Shown: one piece after another, positions 1-10,335 of the stretch
Layout of the letters: each line of letters starts with the position of its first letter
How positions within the stretch are numbered: the first letter of the stretch is position 1
Assembly (NCBI GenBank): GCA_028753945.1
Contig: JAPNXP010000002.1
Location: 4,154,001-4,218,000, forward strand
Origin: Hexactinellida sp. DTS-2022
Taxonomy: Eukaryota > Porifera > Hexactinellida
Direction: 5' to 3'
Length of the DNA stretch: 64,000 nt
Notes under the pieces: generated by a model
Told to the model about the DNA's origin: nothing
The model's input: only the letters and a program-made list of their open reading frames with translations
The model's database searches: none
Program-made: the position numbers and the translations under genes

Positions 1-267
1 AAAACTAATGTGGATAAAATCCCTAAAGTTTCGGAATTAATTATAAAAATAAACTTTGAAAGCTTCAATCTCAGAATATTGTATTTGACCAACCTGACAA
101 AACGGGGTTGATCTGAGGGGTCACAATTGTGTCGCAAAAGGTTTTAAATTTGCACTGTACATTACCAATAGATATCTATCCCTCGTACCTGAGGCAATTT
201 TTAAATTTCTCAAAACGTCCCTCAGGGTGAATGAGTATGGTTTGTTCTGGACAATAATTGATCAATA
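1..267. other. A+T-rich sequence without recognisable gene
   Basis: No open frame of note and no repeat I could match elsewhere in the window. Confidence 0.5.
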
Positions 268-486
268 ATCAGCGAAAAATTCCTTTGGATTTATAGGACA
301 GAATTACTGTTTGGCATACAATATTTTCGGTTAATCGCTTTCTCCGATTAATCTGGTCAAAGTTTCGCTGGATTTATAGTATAGAATTACAGTTTGGCTT
401 ACAATCTTTGAGGTTAATCGGTTTCTCCGATTATTCGGGTCAAAACAACCTGGTTCTGAGGTGGCTCTATTAAGCGGAGTCAACTG
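268..486. repeat. Truncated pogo-like MITE with internal duplication
   Basis: The right terminus (GGTGGCTCTATTAAGCGGAG then TCAACTG, followed by TA) matches the right end of the complete MITE at 21682-21865. Leftwards an ~88-bp unit containing GGTTAATCG and TTTCTCCGATTA is present twice in tandem, and the left terminus is missing. CAGT...ACTG ends with TA duplications are known from pogo/Tigger-type elements; the class call is inference. Confidence 0.65.
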
Positions 487-1236
487 TAATAATGAAAACG
501 TGGAGAATACACCATCCAAGCAATATAGTAACAATTTCCATCACCATTTCAGCCTGTTACTGATCTCATAAATGGTCGTTAACAATCATAATTTACGAAT
601 TACAGTCTTAGTAATGTGTATATTTGCAATCAAAATTCTTTTGTAACCCTTTTTAGAAATTAGTTAGTAAATAAATAAAACTAATTCTATTAGCAAATGG
701 AATTTATTCCACTACAATTTTCACAAGTTAATTTTTGCTATTCCTTTATAAATTGGTTATTCATGTGGTTAACACTCAATTATATTGAGAATAGACCTTG
801 ACAAAACAGGTGAGAAAGAATTACAAAGGAAGTAAGAATCTCATTGTAGTAAGAATATCATAGCAATTTGTCATCCATGGTCCTTGCATTCAAAGTAGTA
901 ATAATCTCATGGTAGTAAGAATCTCATACAACAGTTCTAACTTCGGGATACTAACAACTGCTGATTTTAGACGGTTTTAACATGATTATAATTATATAAC
1001 AGATATATTTATACAGCGATAAATTAATGATGCCAAGTGGTTTAGCGAAGTTTGTCCGAATCTTGGTAAAATTTGGGACATTTTGAATTTTTCTGACAAG
1101 AAAAACCATATAATTTTAAGTATGGTGGCCCACTTTAGTATGGTGGCCCAGTTTTGAATTTTTATTTAATATTTTATTTTGTTTTCCCCTTGTCGCCTCT
1201 CCAGCCTGACCTTATGTGCTAGAGGTCTGAGAAATT
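487..1236. other. Non-coding A+T-rich stretch
   Basis: No coding signal. Minor features are repeats of AGTAAGAATCTCAT near 830-930 and an 18-bp tandem pair containing AGTATGGTGGCCCA at about 1120-1153. Confidence 0.4.
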
Positions 1237-1894
1237 CAGGATAGGGGTAGGTTGTTGATTAATGTGCATCTCGTGGCACGATTTTTCAATTTCTACTTGG
1301 GTAACTTTTTAACGGGACATTCTGCTTTTTTTGTCTTATAGGAAAACAAAAGAAATAACAATTTTTTTTCAAATCTATAGCTTCAGAAAAGAGATTTGCA
1401 GCTAATGGTTCTTCACGATTTTATAAATTTGTCTTCATTTTCAAAGTCGCCACAATTCACCCTTAACTTTCTAAAATCGTTAATTCATTAATATTCAATT
1501 ATGCATTCATTTTGCGGTTTCGATGAAGATCTACTATTTATGATTAATTCAATTAGTTTCAGTGTTATTAGTCTTTAAGTTTGTTGCTGATATCATAGTT
1601 ACAATAAAGAATTATAGTATATATGAATAATTAATTTACATTCAACAGCTATTACTATACATTCGATTTCTGATATCATTGTTACAATAAAGTATTATAT
1701 TGTATGAATAATTCAATTTCATTCAATACCTGCTAGTCTGCTACTATATAAATTGATTTATTTGTTGTATTGAAGTTTTCTCCCATATGAAAATTCAATT
1801 TCACTCAACAGTTATTCAATTCCAGAACGATTTCTGACATTCAAACAATGGATTAATGAAATGGAATATCTATTAAATGACTATTCGTCTGTGT
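1237..1894. repeat. Dispersed repeat, left part of copy interrupted by hAT
   Basis: This segment resumes at about 57480-58140, including shared runs such as CACCCTTAACTTTCTAAAAT and AACAATGGATTAATGA. Its continuation lies beyond the hAT, at 4379-4560. A related uninterrupted copy at 58438-58560 reads straight through the insertion point, which dates the hAT as younger than the repeat. Confidence 0.75.
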
Positions 1895-2016
1895 CAGGGT
1901 ATTTTATAAGCCCATTTTTTTATTCCTGGGCCATTTCTTTATTCCTATTTTCATTTTACTTCCTTGAGTAGTGTGTTTTTATTTTTAGTTATCCATTTTA
2001 AGCTTCCATTCGTACA

Positions 2017-4159
2017 ATGCCTCTCGGTGGCTCCAAGAAACCTGTCCTCTCAGTCTCGGAGAAGATCCGCGGGTGGCAGAAGGACTTCCACTGGATCGAA
2101 ACACGGCCGGATCCTCTGGAGTATCGCTGCTCAGTGTGCGCTAAGCACTGCCAGAGGGGCGTGTGGAAGGACTGGCGCACCTTCGACGACAAAGTGCAGA
2201 AGTCCAACTTCAAGGTCCACTATGATGACTACAACCACCACGATGCCGTGAAGCTAAAGGCTGAGGTGGAGAAGAATGACGGATTCTGGAGCAAGCAGGC
2301 CAAGGAGCTGGATGAAAAGCGAACGGCTCAACGGAATGAACTTCTCAAGGGAAACACGAACAAGTGGGCTCAGTGCTTTTTCTGGCGAGAGAGTAGATTT
2401 CCATCGGAAAGTACCGGTCTCTCCTTAAGTACGCCTCGAGATGGATGGCAGCACCATCGAAACTGAGTTCCACACCTCCACGTCATCTGGATGGGGGTTT
2501 CTGGAGATTATTGGCGATGGAGTCCTCAAACGCGACTCCAAGATTATCTGCGAAGCTGAGATGCACACTTTGATATTCGACAGCACCCATGACCAGGATG
2601 ACTGGGTGGCGGTACTGGCCCGATGTGTGGGCGCGGAAGATTCGGTGCAAGTTGTGCTATGGGACCTGCTATGCATGCAGGATGCCAAGTCGGATACCTT
2701 CGTGGATACCATCATGGGCCTTTTAGAGCTAGACAACGTGGACGTGAGGAAGGTGGTTGGCATGGCTACTGATGGATGCACGACCATCAAAAGTGCGGTT
2801 CGGAAATTCGAGCTTCGGGCGGGTCTGCAAGTGATCTGGTGTAATTGCCTGGCCCACAGACTGGACCTATCGCTGTTAACCAATGTCTGGGGCCACTCCG
2901 AGCTGTGCAGGAGTGTGAAAGAGGCCATGAGCGCTGCATACACAATGTTCAACCTCAGCAGCCAGCGACGCAAGGAGTTGAAAGCACTTTCGGTGGAATT
3001 CGGCCGCGTGAAAGTCCCTGCTGCGGTGATTGATATCCGCTGGAAGACCAAGCTGCTGATCCTGGAGATGTTCGCCTCTCCCGGCACTTCAACGGCTCAA
3101 AAGGTGTATACAGGTAAACCTCCCAAAAGCGGCACCCATCGGGAGAATGATTTTGTGCCGCTTCTCGGAGGTTGCCGCTTTGGGAGGTTTACCTGTATAT
3201 CAATGCCAAAGATCCCGCCAGTGTTACTCTGGGCGATGCTAATGTGATCGATGTGCTGGAAAACCACGCAGCTCAACTGAAGCACCTGCTGGAGATCCTG
3301 AGACCTTTGGGCCGCCTAACCAAGTCACTTCAGAGCAGGCAGCTGGACCTTCCCGGGGCGTTTCTGCTGCTGCAGTAGACCTGTTAGGAGCTCACAAACA
3401 TCGCAGGGCTCTTGGACACGGTGGCGCCTTTGCGCACAGACCTTATTCGGAACTTTTCAACCAGGATTCCACAGCAAGAGTCTGCATGGCTCGGCTTCCT
3501 GAAGTTGGGGATCGAGTACCCCGACTATGTGGTCACCACAAAGTTCGGGCTTCTGCAGGAGCTGCTGTCGCAGATTGACTGGCAGTGCACCCCCAACCAC
3601 TTTCTCAGTGACTACCGGTAGTTCCGCCTGAGCATACGCATGCTGCTGGACAATGGGGCTTTCCCCAACTTGAAGGGAATCAACATTAATGCCGTGGCTG
3701 CTGACTTGGACATGGGCAGAGCGTGGTTCATGTACCGGTGTTTGACACTCATACTCTCGCCCACCGGCGCGGAGGCTGAGCGCACCTTCAGCTGCCTCTC
3801 CCGCCTGAGGACTAAGTTCCGCCGCTGGCTGCACACTCACTTGAGCGCCTGCGTTCGTGCATCGCAGGCCAAGGTGCTGGGTAGGGGTGCATTGACGATG
3901 AGTTTGTGGGAGAGATGGCCACGCTGTGGGACTCCACCAAGAAACGCAGGCAGAGCCCGCTGGGATTCGTCTTGGGACCCAAGGGTAAGAGAGTGCGCAG
4001 GGACGGTGATCTCGCTGCTGCTATGCCCGATTCTGATGGGGACCACATGGAGTTCGACGCTCGCCGAAAGCAGTGAGGCAGACTGCTGCCAACATGGCCG
4101 AATATTTCGATGCCGGAGGGGATGAGAGCGAAGACACCGAGAGTGATGGGCAAATATAA
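2017..4159 (+). pseudogene. hAT-family transposase, disrupted
   Basis: The protein would have cut and joined hAT ends in the nucleus. The first frame (2017 to ~2440, ATG at 2017) has a CSVC pair followed by closely spaced histidines, a BED/TTF-like zinc finger. A frameshift near 2430-2441 leads to the next frame (to ~3110), with MATDGCTTIKSAV (catalytic-region aspartate) and CNCLAHRLDL, the Cys-His motif of hAT cores. After the inserted MITE (3111-3195) come stops at 3376 and 3385, another at 3619, then SPTGAEAERTFSCLSRLRTK, the hAT C-terminal dimerisation motif. Further shifts near 3890 and 4078 precede an acidic tail ending at 4159. Dense GC-rich codons contrast with the neighbourhood, consistent with late arrival. 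The domain assignment is firm; the subfamily is not resolved. Confidence 0.88.
3111..3195. mobile_element. 85-bp palindromic MITE inside hAT transposase
   Basis: Begins CAGGTAAACCTCCC and ends GGGAGGTTTACCTG. The interior holds GCGGCACC and GGTTGCCGC, so the whole unit folds back. TATA lies on both sides (3107-3110 and 3196-3199). Removing the element plus one TATA rejoins the host frame (VYINAKDP), which supports a 4-bp duplication. A dimeric relative is at 9101-9251. Confidence 0.85.
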
Positions 4160-4378
4160 ACCCATTGTAGGGTACTCCTCAGGATGAATGTTGTTCTGAC
4201 CGTATTTTAGGTGTGTAGCTGGTGTTGTCAAGTGAATGTTAAATATACTTTGCGTTTTTTTCTCACTTTTCACTAAGAAATCTTAAATTTATTTATTTAT
4301 TCCTGAAAACAGAAAATGCATTTTTTAAATCTACGAAAACATTAAAAAACATTTTTGAATTCCTTATCAAATACTCTG

Positions 4379-4636
4379 GTCTGTGTGCGTGTTTTGTGCC
4401 CGAATTGTATTAGAGTAATAGGGGGGTTTATACCGCATTTATAAAGGGGATATAAACTTAATTAATGCCTTTTGTCATTCTAAGTAAACAGTATGCTGAT
4501 TTCGAATTTACGAAACTATTATGTTTATATATTGTTGACGTTTACAAATAGGTTAACAAGTTGGGTTGATTCGAATGAACATATTTACTATCATACGATT
4601 GTTATGATGTGTAAACAACTATGATAACTAATTATT
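4379..4636. repeat. Dispersed repeat, right part of interrupted copy
   Basis: Contains GCCCGAATTGTATTAGAGT followed by a G run and ATAAACTTAATT, matching 58150-58240 and 58490-58560. Downstream text with TAAACAGTATGCTGATTTCG recurs at 22920-23220 and 25980-26270 (family Y). Confidence 0.65.
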
Positions 4637-5066
4637 GTTTACGGCAGTGGTACTTAACCGGTGGGGAATTACCCACTAGTGGGGAATTGAGGATCCTCAG
4701 GTGGGGAATGGAGCTTCAGGCAAAAAAGTTTACAAATCATTAACAGTAGTTTCGAATATTTTCTTGGAATTCAACCTGTTCAATTATTGTATTAAATTAT
4801 ACTTGTACTTATTTTCAGATTTCTATGTTGAACTCATACGTATATTAAACAGGTATTCACTGCTTCCAGACCATACCTGCAATGTTGTCCAAACAAATTC
4901 TGGACTTCTAGAGGGTTCGAGCTCCCAAAGATTTCGCACGCTCGCTACGCTCGCCCGTTATTCATTATAAACATTGACACAAGAAATAGTTTGAGATTCC
5001 CTTGACATATCAAATATTAAAAACAAAATTATCATTCAAAACTTAGTGTGGAAATCACGAATCAGT

Positions 5067-5144
5067 ATGATTCTATACAGATTTGAGCACCTCTGGAAAC
5101 TCCGTGCGAACGGAGTTACCTGGGGTGCTCAAATCCATATAGAA
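5067..5144. repeat. Foldback hairpin
   Basis: Arms GATTTGAGCACC / GGTGCTCAAATC and ACTCCGT / ACGGAGT enclose a GCGA loop, extended outward by ATTCTAT / ATAGAAT. About 35 paired positions with small bulges. Confidence 0.7.
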
Positions 5145-5386
5145 TGAAATTCAAATATCGCCTTGACTTGCTTAGAAAATTTATATTGCCCTTTTCAAGA
5201 ATAATCCTTGGCATATGCATAACACGCTGTTCTGCTGGTCCGGCTATGGTCGGACTAGTTTTCAATTGCTGTAACTATGTTATATTATAGGATGGTCTAG
5301 TTTGGCTGGACTACAGATAATCTTTTGCCGGAGAATTTCCAAAGCCTTAGTTTCCTTGTGGAAAAAAATGCTCAATGAACATATAG

Positions 5387-5537
5387 GAGGGGTGTAAATA
5401 AATAATTTATCTTTTCTTAAATCAAATCATTTGGGATTTCAAATAATTTCAAATAGAATCATTTCCACTCAATATTCCCGTGAATCAATACAAATTAAAT
5501 CAAATATTTTAAATAATTGGCTTGATTTACAACCCTG
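5387..5537. mobile_element. 151-bp hAT MITE nested in the 4645-5880 hAT
   Basis: Ends GAGGGGTGTAAAT and (inward) CAGGGTTGTAAAT. The flanks ACATATAG and ATATATAG are an 8-bp duplication with one mismatch. The interior is rich in AAATCAAAT-type words, as in the larger element at 33051-34782. Confidence 0.72.
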
Positions 5538-5571
5538 ATATATAGTTATGTATTTATAAGTGTCACTGGAC

Positions 5572-5719
5572 CAGAGGCGGCGCGAGGGTGGGGCCTGTGC
5601 CCCACATTAATTAAGTGTACCCCACCTCATTGATGTGAGTTTGCCCCAGTTTAACAGCCTGTGCCCCACCTGTGACGCAATTGTTCCCCACCAGTGGCGG
5701 CTGGCTGGTACCGCCACTG
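5572..5719. mobile_element. 148-bp hAT MITE nested in the 4645-5880 hAT
   Basis: Starts CAGAGGCGGCGCGAG, ends GTACCGCCACTG, flanked by exact CACTGGAC at 5564-5571 and 5720-5727. The GC-rich interior (TGTGCCCCACC) recurs at 55800-55850. Confidence 0.85.
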
Positions 5720-6028
5720 CACTGGACTAATAACAATAGTATTAAAAGGGATATTATTAAGTGTAGCCATAAAGTATATGAGCACCATTTATTTCTTAAA
5801 TTAAGTTCATATTTAGGTGGAGAATTTTTAACTAGTTACTCCAAAGTGGGAAATGGCAGAGAAGAGGTTAAGAACCACTGGTTTACGGATATACGATGTA
5901 AATATCTATTGTTGGTGTTCATATAAAGTAATATAAATGGCTGAAAACTTATACATAATACATGGAGGGCAAAGGCTATGACAGATAAATGCATATAATG
6001 ATGACATGTCAAGTGGAAGACTTGTCAA

Positions 6029-6062
6029 GTGAAATTCATTAATAATTATTAATGAATTTCAC
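6029..6062. repeat. Perfect 34-bp palindrome
   Basis: GTGAAATTCATTAATAA followed by its exact reverse complement. A second 14-bp palindrome CTAATAATTATTAG overlaps at 6062-6075. Confidence 0.85.
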
Positions 6063-6070
6063 TAATAATT

Positions 6071-6534
6071 ATTAGTCAAATGAATACATATTTGCTTCAC
6101 TATACACACTAAAGATATCCGGTTGGGGAGGTACCCGTAGGTGTAGGGTTGCGGTGTGAAGGGAATTTTAATTCCCTTGACAACACAATTCCCTTTTTGT
6201 GGGAATTCTCAAGTATTCTCACAAGTTAGTTTCTATCAGGATTCCCATAGGTTAAAATAATTCCCATTCCAATCCCATAATGTAAATCCCTTGGGAATTC
6301 CCATGGGATTAACATACACATGAAAACCTTGGCTATCTGAGAGGTCCTGATGTTGGAGGTTTGAGTGTTTAAACACTGGGTATTTAAAATTTTATTCGAT
6401 GTTGATAATATTTGGAAACGCATCTATTGGTTTAATATGAGCTACTATGAGAATAGACCGTTTTTTACGCGATTTCGTTTAACGCGGGCTTTTCAAGGAA
6501 CGCATCTACCGCGTAAAAAAGAGGGATACCTGTA
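6071..6534 (+). repeat. Right part of pogo-like element (copy of 43030-43481)
   Basis: Near-identical over ~460 bp to the complete element at 42751-43481, including AACACAATTCCCTTT, GGTCCTGATGTTGGAGG and the terminal GCGTAAAA...GGGATAC. A short block of TGGGAATTC-type repeats lies at 6170-6310. Confidence 0.8.
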
Positions 6535-6839
6535 GTTCGAATAGTCTAAAAAAATACTTCCAAAAGTATTTATACAGGTTTGTGGTACTATTGCTGACAA
6601 CATTATGCAATTATTAAAAATAGGAATATTGCGCAAATACTCGAAAGTACGACAGATCTAATAAATAAATGTAAAATTATACTAGGATACATACATTTCG
6701 TGACAGGTACAATTCGTGAGAGCCCTTTGGTCTCATCCGCTCCCCAAATTAACCGCTACGCATTGGACATATTCGCTAAAACATCTGCATTATATATTTT
6801 TCAACATCACAATTACACGCAATAATTATAATATATTTG

Positions 6840-7106
6840 GATGAACTTACTATATGACAAATACATATTCCTAACGATCAACTATCCCTAATCATCATTT
6901 TTGTTTTTTTGTAATTGTAGAACCGCTTTGTTACCACTAAATCTAAAAAATTATCTAAAACTCCATAAAAAGAGAATTAATAGTATTAAAATCTTAGATA
7001 AACCGCGTAAACGAGTTGAGGGTCGCGTAAAAAAGTTTTTGTTATAAAAAAATGTTCCGCGTAAAACGAAAACGCGTAAAAAACGCGTAAAACGAGGTAT
7101 TACTGT
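6840..7106 (-). repeat. Left part of the same pogo-like family, inverted
   Basis: Reverse complement of 42751-43030. The outer end reads ACGAGGTATTACTG then TA, with many CGCGTAAA words. Together with 6071-6534 it looks like a rearranged copy; 6535-6839 between them was not matched elsewhere. Confidence 0.75.
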
Positions 7107-7755
7107 ATTTTATTAAACTTTTTCTACTTCTACATATTTTATTGCTTGTATTTTATCATATCAGTACATATACATTTTAAAGGTAAGCACATACACCATT
7201 CTTATACACGGTCAAAACATAGAATTACGTAGTTTATTACTTAATTACTTTGCATTTAGCACGTTGCGTTTGCGTAATATTACTCTCAAAAATGTATATC
7301 ATCACTTAAATTATTTTTTAAATTTATTATTTAGATCGGATATTCAATAAATAGATTTATATTCTAACTTTTAAAGATTAAATTCTAGAAATGATATTTC
7401 TTGATCTATAGAGATCGAAGATTGGTGGCTGGGCTGGAAAATCCAGAACAAATTTGCCTGATGAGGATACCCAGTCTTTCCAGGCCAGTTCAACAGAGGA
7501 ACACCGACTACTGGCGATATAATGCTACTTGCCAGCTGTTATTGTCCAGATATTATTGATGGTGGTGGTGTAAAATAGAATCCTGGAACGTTAGGCAAGA
7601 GGTCTAATTCGCCAACTATTGATAATACTTCACCGGAAGATTTGGAACTAGGTAAGTTATTTATTTAGATAATTATTACTTTAGAGTTGTAGCTATCAAA
7701 TAAGTCTCCTTGGTTTGGCATAGTTGTTATAAATTTAATTAATAATAATATCAAT
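7107..7755. other. Mostly non-coding; possible exon relic near 7440-7651
   Basis: Around 7460-7645 a frame reads plausibly (TTGDIMLLASCYCPD, then after one stop SNSPTIDNTSPEDLEL) and ends at a good donor-like site (CTAG then GTAAGT, ~7652). No family recognised. The rest is A+T-rich without signal. Confidence 0.2.
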
Positions 7756-8452
7756 TTAAGGTTAAATTAACCCAGATGAATGAAATTTCTTGTATTAATC
7801 TGTATTTGTGAGAAATGGATCCCTATACGAAACAAAGCAATAAACCAAAAACAAAATGTTTCTATCTATTATACTATATATTTTGTCTGTTTCAAAAAGT
7901 GGTGGTCGTTATTATACGGTATTTTGGCAATGCGGCCATCAATGTTTGTTATCAGAATCAATATTGAAAGATTATAAGCGTACGGAGTTGGTAGTCGGTT
8001 TACATTTTTGAATCATGACTCGAAATTTATTTTTTCAAACATTTTATCAAATAACGCATAAAAAGATAACCTTTTTAATCATTTTTTTAGTTCAAAAGGT
8101 CCCAATTCTTTTCATTTAGGTCTAATCAAAATTATAAATGGCCATCAACCGGCCATAACAATCATTTATGTGATATATCCCACATAATTTGAAACCTTTA
8201 GCTAATAATGATCTTGCAAACCACACACTTATCAGGTGGAGTCTGAAGAAATTCCTCTATGAGACTTTTGTATTACCATAAAACTGCACGCCCCATAAAA
8301 TCGAATTTATGGAAGATAATTCGATTTCATTTTCAGTTTCGATTTAGCTATAATGTATTCTATGAATTTATAATATATTTGAAACTCAATTCCTAACTTC
8401 AAAACGAAATTTATGTGTTTTCTTGCAAGAATCTCCCGTAATTTAACGTTAA
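7756..8452 (+). mobile_element. Family X non-autonomous element, copy 1
   Basis: Starts TTAAGGTTAAATTAAC and ends AATTTAACGTTAA, short inverted ends. The interior shares TTGTATTAATCTGTA, GGCAATGCGGCCATCAATG and CACACTTATCAGGTGGAGTC with five other copies in the window. No coding capacity. The ends resemble TTAA-target elements, but the superfamily is not established. Confidence 0.8.
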
Positions 8453-8468
8453 TACAATCATAGAAACT

Positions 8469-8926
8469 ATGGGTCTTTCAGAAACTGACCCACTAGTGAT
8501 TCACTCTCGTGAGTTAAATCAAATGGAAATACAAGAATGTTTACAGGGAGATCATGCACAAACTGAATCTAAATGTTCTCAAGGTACTCAACGTACTCCC
8601 ATTTCATCGCAGAATGTACCCATCGCCTTGCTTAAAGCTTTAATTAAAGTCAATGCTCTTTTGACGGTGGAACTCCTGATAAGACATATATCTCAACTCC
8701 TAAGATTAAGAAAAGGAAAGGCCATAGAGCTATAAAAGATAGAAAGAAAAAGGCTATTAAAAGGAAGAGATTGGAATCAGAGTATTGTGATGCTGAAAAT
8801 GAACATAGACTCCATGCTTTTAACGGTATTCCCTGGACGAAATATGCCTTTTATATGGGTAGAATCCAGAGCTTATGCTTAAGTTTATCTAAACCCCAAA
8901 ATAGGAAGAATAAATTGAGCAAATAG
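8469..8926 (+). pseudogene. Lysine-rich coding fragment, identity unknown
   Basis: A first frame opens with ATG at 8469 and runs ~57 codons (polar; motif SRELNQMEIQECLQG). Near 8640-8650 the good frame shifts and continues to a stop at 8926 with SQCSFDGGTPDKTY, KRKGHRAIKDRKKKAIKRKR (basic, nuclear-localisation-like) and HAFNGIPWTKYAFYM. The two frames look like one protein joined across a frameshift or a short intron. It starts 17 bp after a family X copy. I do not recognise it. It could be a host exon or a relic of a transposon-encoded basic protein. Confidence 0.35.
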
Positions 8927-9100
8927 AACTATGAAATTGATTGAAGCCTTTGTTTTGATTGAAGTATTGAATAAATTTAGAATCACGTTTTTGAGCTTCA
9001 TAGGGGGTAACATAGTTTAAATCAGTATGGATACATAATCAATTTATCTTACTAACTTCAGTAAAGCCTATACAACTAGTTTAAGAGTCTAATGAAAATA

Positions 9101-9251
9101 CAGGTAAACCTCCCAAAGCGGCACCCATCGGGAGAAAGATTTTGTGCCGCTTCTCGGAGGTTGCCGCTTTGGGAGGTTGCTCGTAAGTTATAACTACCAA
9201 AGCGGCACCCATCGGGAGAATGATTTTGTGCCGCTTTGGGAGGTTTACCTG
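9101..9251. mobile_element. Dimeric palindromic MITE
   Basis: Two diverged copies of the 85-bp unit at 3111-3195, joined by GCTCGTAAGTTATAACTACC. Outer ends CAGGTAAACCTCCC and GGGAGGTTTACCTG, with ATA to the left and TA to the right. Confidence 0.85.
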
Positions 9252-9336
9252 TACTTAGATAGCTCACGAATCAATTCAGATAACTGGCTTGGGTTTTTTC
9301 ATTGATTTACCAAATTTTGCAGAAATACCATGGATT

Positions 9337-9434
9337 TATCCTCTAATCCAGTGTTTCTCAACCTTTTTCAGTCGATCGCCCCCTTAGCAGATAGTGCCAG
9401 TCCTTATCGCCACTCTCCAATTTAAACATAAAAA
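9337..9434. repeat. hAT terminal fragment
   Basis: CAGTGTTTCTCAACC is a typical hAT terminal sequence. No matching right end or duplication was found, so it is a solo end. Confidence 0.45.
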
Positions 9435-10335
9435 AGGGAAATACGGTTTATTCTATAAACCGTATTTCCCTGAAAAAGCGCCGGCTCTATAAAAATGGTA
9501 GATGTAAGTTATGGTTAAATTACCCCACGTGAATGAAAGTTCTTGTATTAATCTGTAATTGTGAGAAATAGAAACGTATACGATACAAAGCAATAAACGA
9601 AAAAGAAAATGTCATTATCTATTATACTTTTATTTTTTGTCGGTTTCAAAATTTGGCTAATACAAATCTCCCATAGGGCAATTTCCAAAAGTGGTGATCG
9701 ATATTATGTTGTAATTTGGCAATGCGGCCATCAATGTTTGTTATCAGAATCAATATTTAAAGATTATAAAGGTACGGAATAGGTAGACGGTTGACATTTT
9801 TGAATTATGACTTGGAATTTTTTTTCCAAAATTCTAAACCGCCTCCAACCGCCCATGACGATGATCTATCTGATAGATCACACAGTATAGGTCTTTAGCA
9901 AATAATGTTCTTGAAATCCACACACATATCAGGTGGAGTATGAAGAAATCCCCCTATGGGACTTTTGTATTAGCATAAAACTGCACGCCCAATAAATCGA
10001 GGTTATAGAAGATAATTTGATTTCGTTTGCAGTTTGAATCTAGCCATAATTTCTTCTATCATATATCTGAAATTTAAACTCCCACCTTCAAAACTAAATT
10101 GATGTGTTTTTTTGGGTGAATCTGCAGAAATTTAACCTTAAAATTTATTCCCAATAAATGGTAATTGCAGTGGAATTGTTGTGTGTTAGGCAATTATAGG
10201 ATGTTTAATCTCTCTGGGTATCATTAGAATGCACCTTAATATTATTTTCTGGAAATTTCACGAAAAAATGAGAGCAAATTTTGACCATGAAATCAATAAG
10301 CACCGAGGCGCTTTTTCGGGGAAATACGGTATTAT
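9435..10335. mobile_element. TIR element (ACCGTATTTCCC family) carrying family X copy 2
   Basis: ACCGTATTTCCCTGAAAAAGCGCC near 9461-9484 is mirrored at ~10305-10333 (GGCGCTTTTTCGGGGAAATACGG). At the left the terminus is doubled head-to-head, giving GGGAAATACGG ... CCGTATTTCCC at 9435-9471. Confidence 0.6.
9509..10141 (+). mobile_element. Family X, copy 2 (nested)
   Basis: Begins TTATGGTTAAATTACCCC and ends AATTTAACCTTAA, matching copies at 7756, 32789 and 45518, with an internal deletion. It lies wholly inside the ACCGTATTTCCC element. Confidence 0.82.

Larger units (their letters stand above)
1895..4378 (+). mobile_element. Near full-length hAT DNA transposon
   Basis: Both ends are visible: CAGGGTATTTTATAAG on the left and, read inward on the other strand, CAGAGTATTTGATAAG on the right, two mismatches in 16. 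The element is flanked by an exact 8-bp duplication GTCTGTGT (1887-1894 and 4379-4386), the size typical of hAT insertion. A related unoccupied target (GTTTGTGT) is at about 58475-58482. The body is clearly more G+C-rich than the flanks and carries a degenerate transposase. Length 2,484 bp including one 85-bp MITE. Confidence 0.9.
4645..5880. mobile_element. Non-autonomous hAT element, 1,236 bp
   Basis: Left end CAGTGGTACTTAACC and right end GGTTAAGAACCACTG are inverted copies, flanked by the exact 8-bp duplication GTTTACGG (4637-4644 and 5881-5888). Subterminal GTGGGGAAT motifs repeat at the left end. No transposase frame survives. Two younger hAT MITEs and a foldback hairpin lie inside. Confidence 0.9.

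Noticed and set aside
1964-2251. Alternative frames over the start of the hAT transposase
   Set aside because: Shadows of the zinc-finger frame beginning at 2017.
7455-7480. CCTGATGAGG as a ribozyme core
   Set aside because: No downstream CGAAA and no stems.
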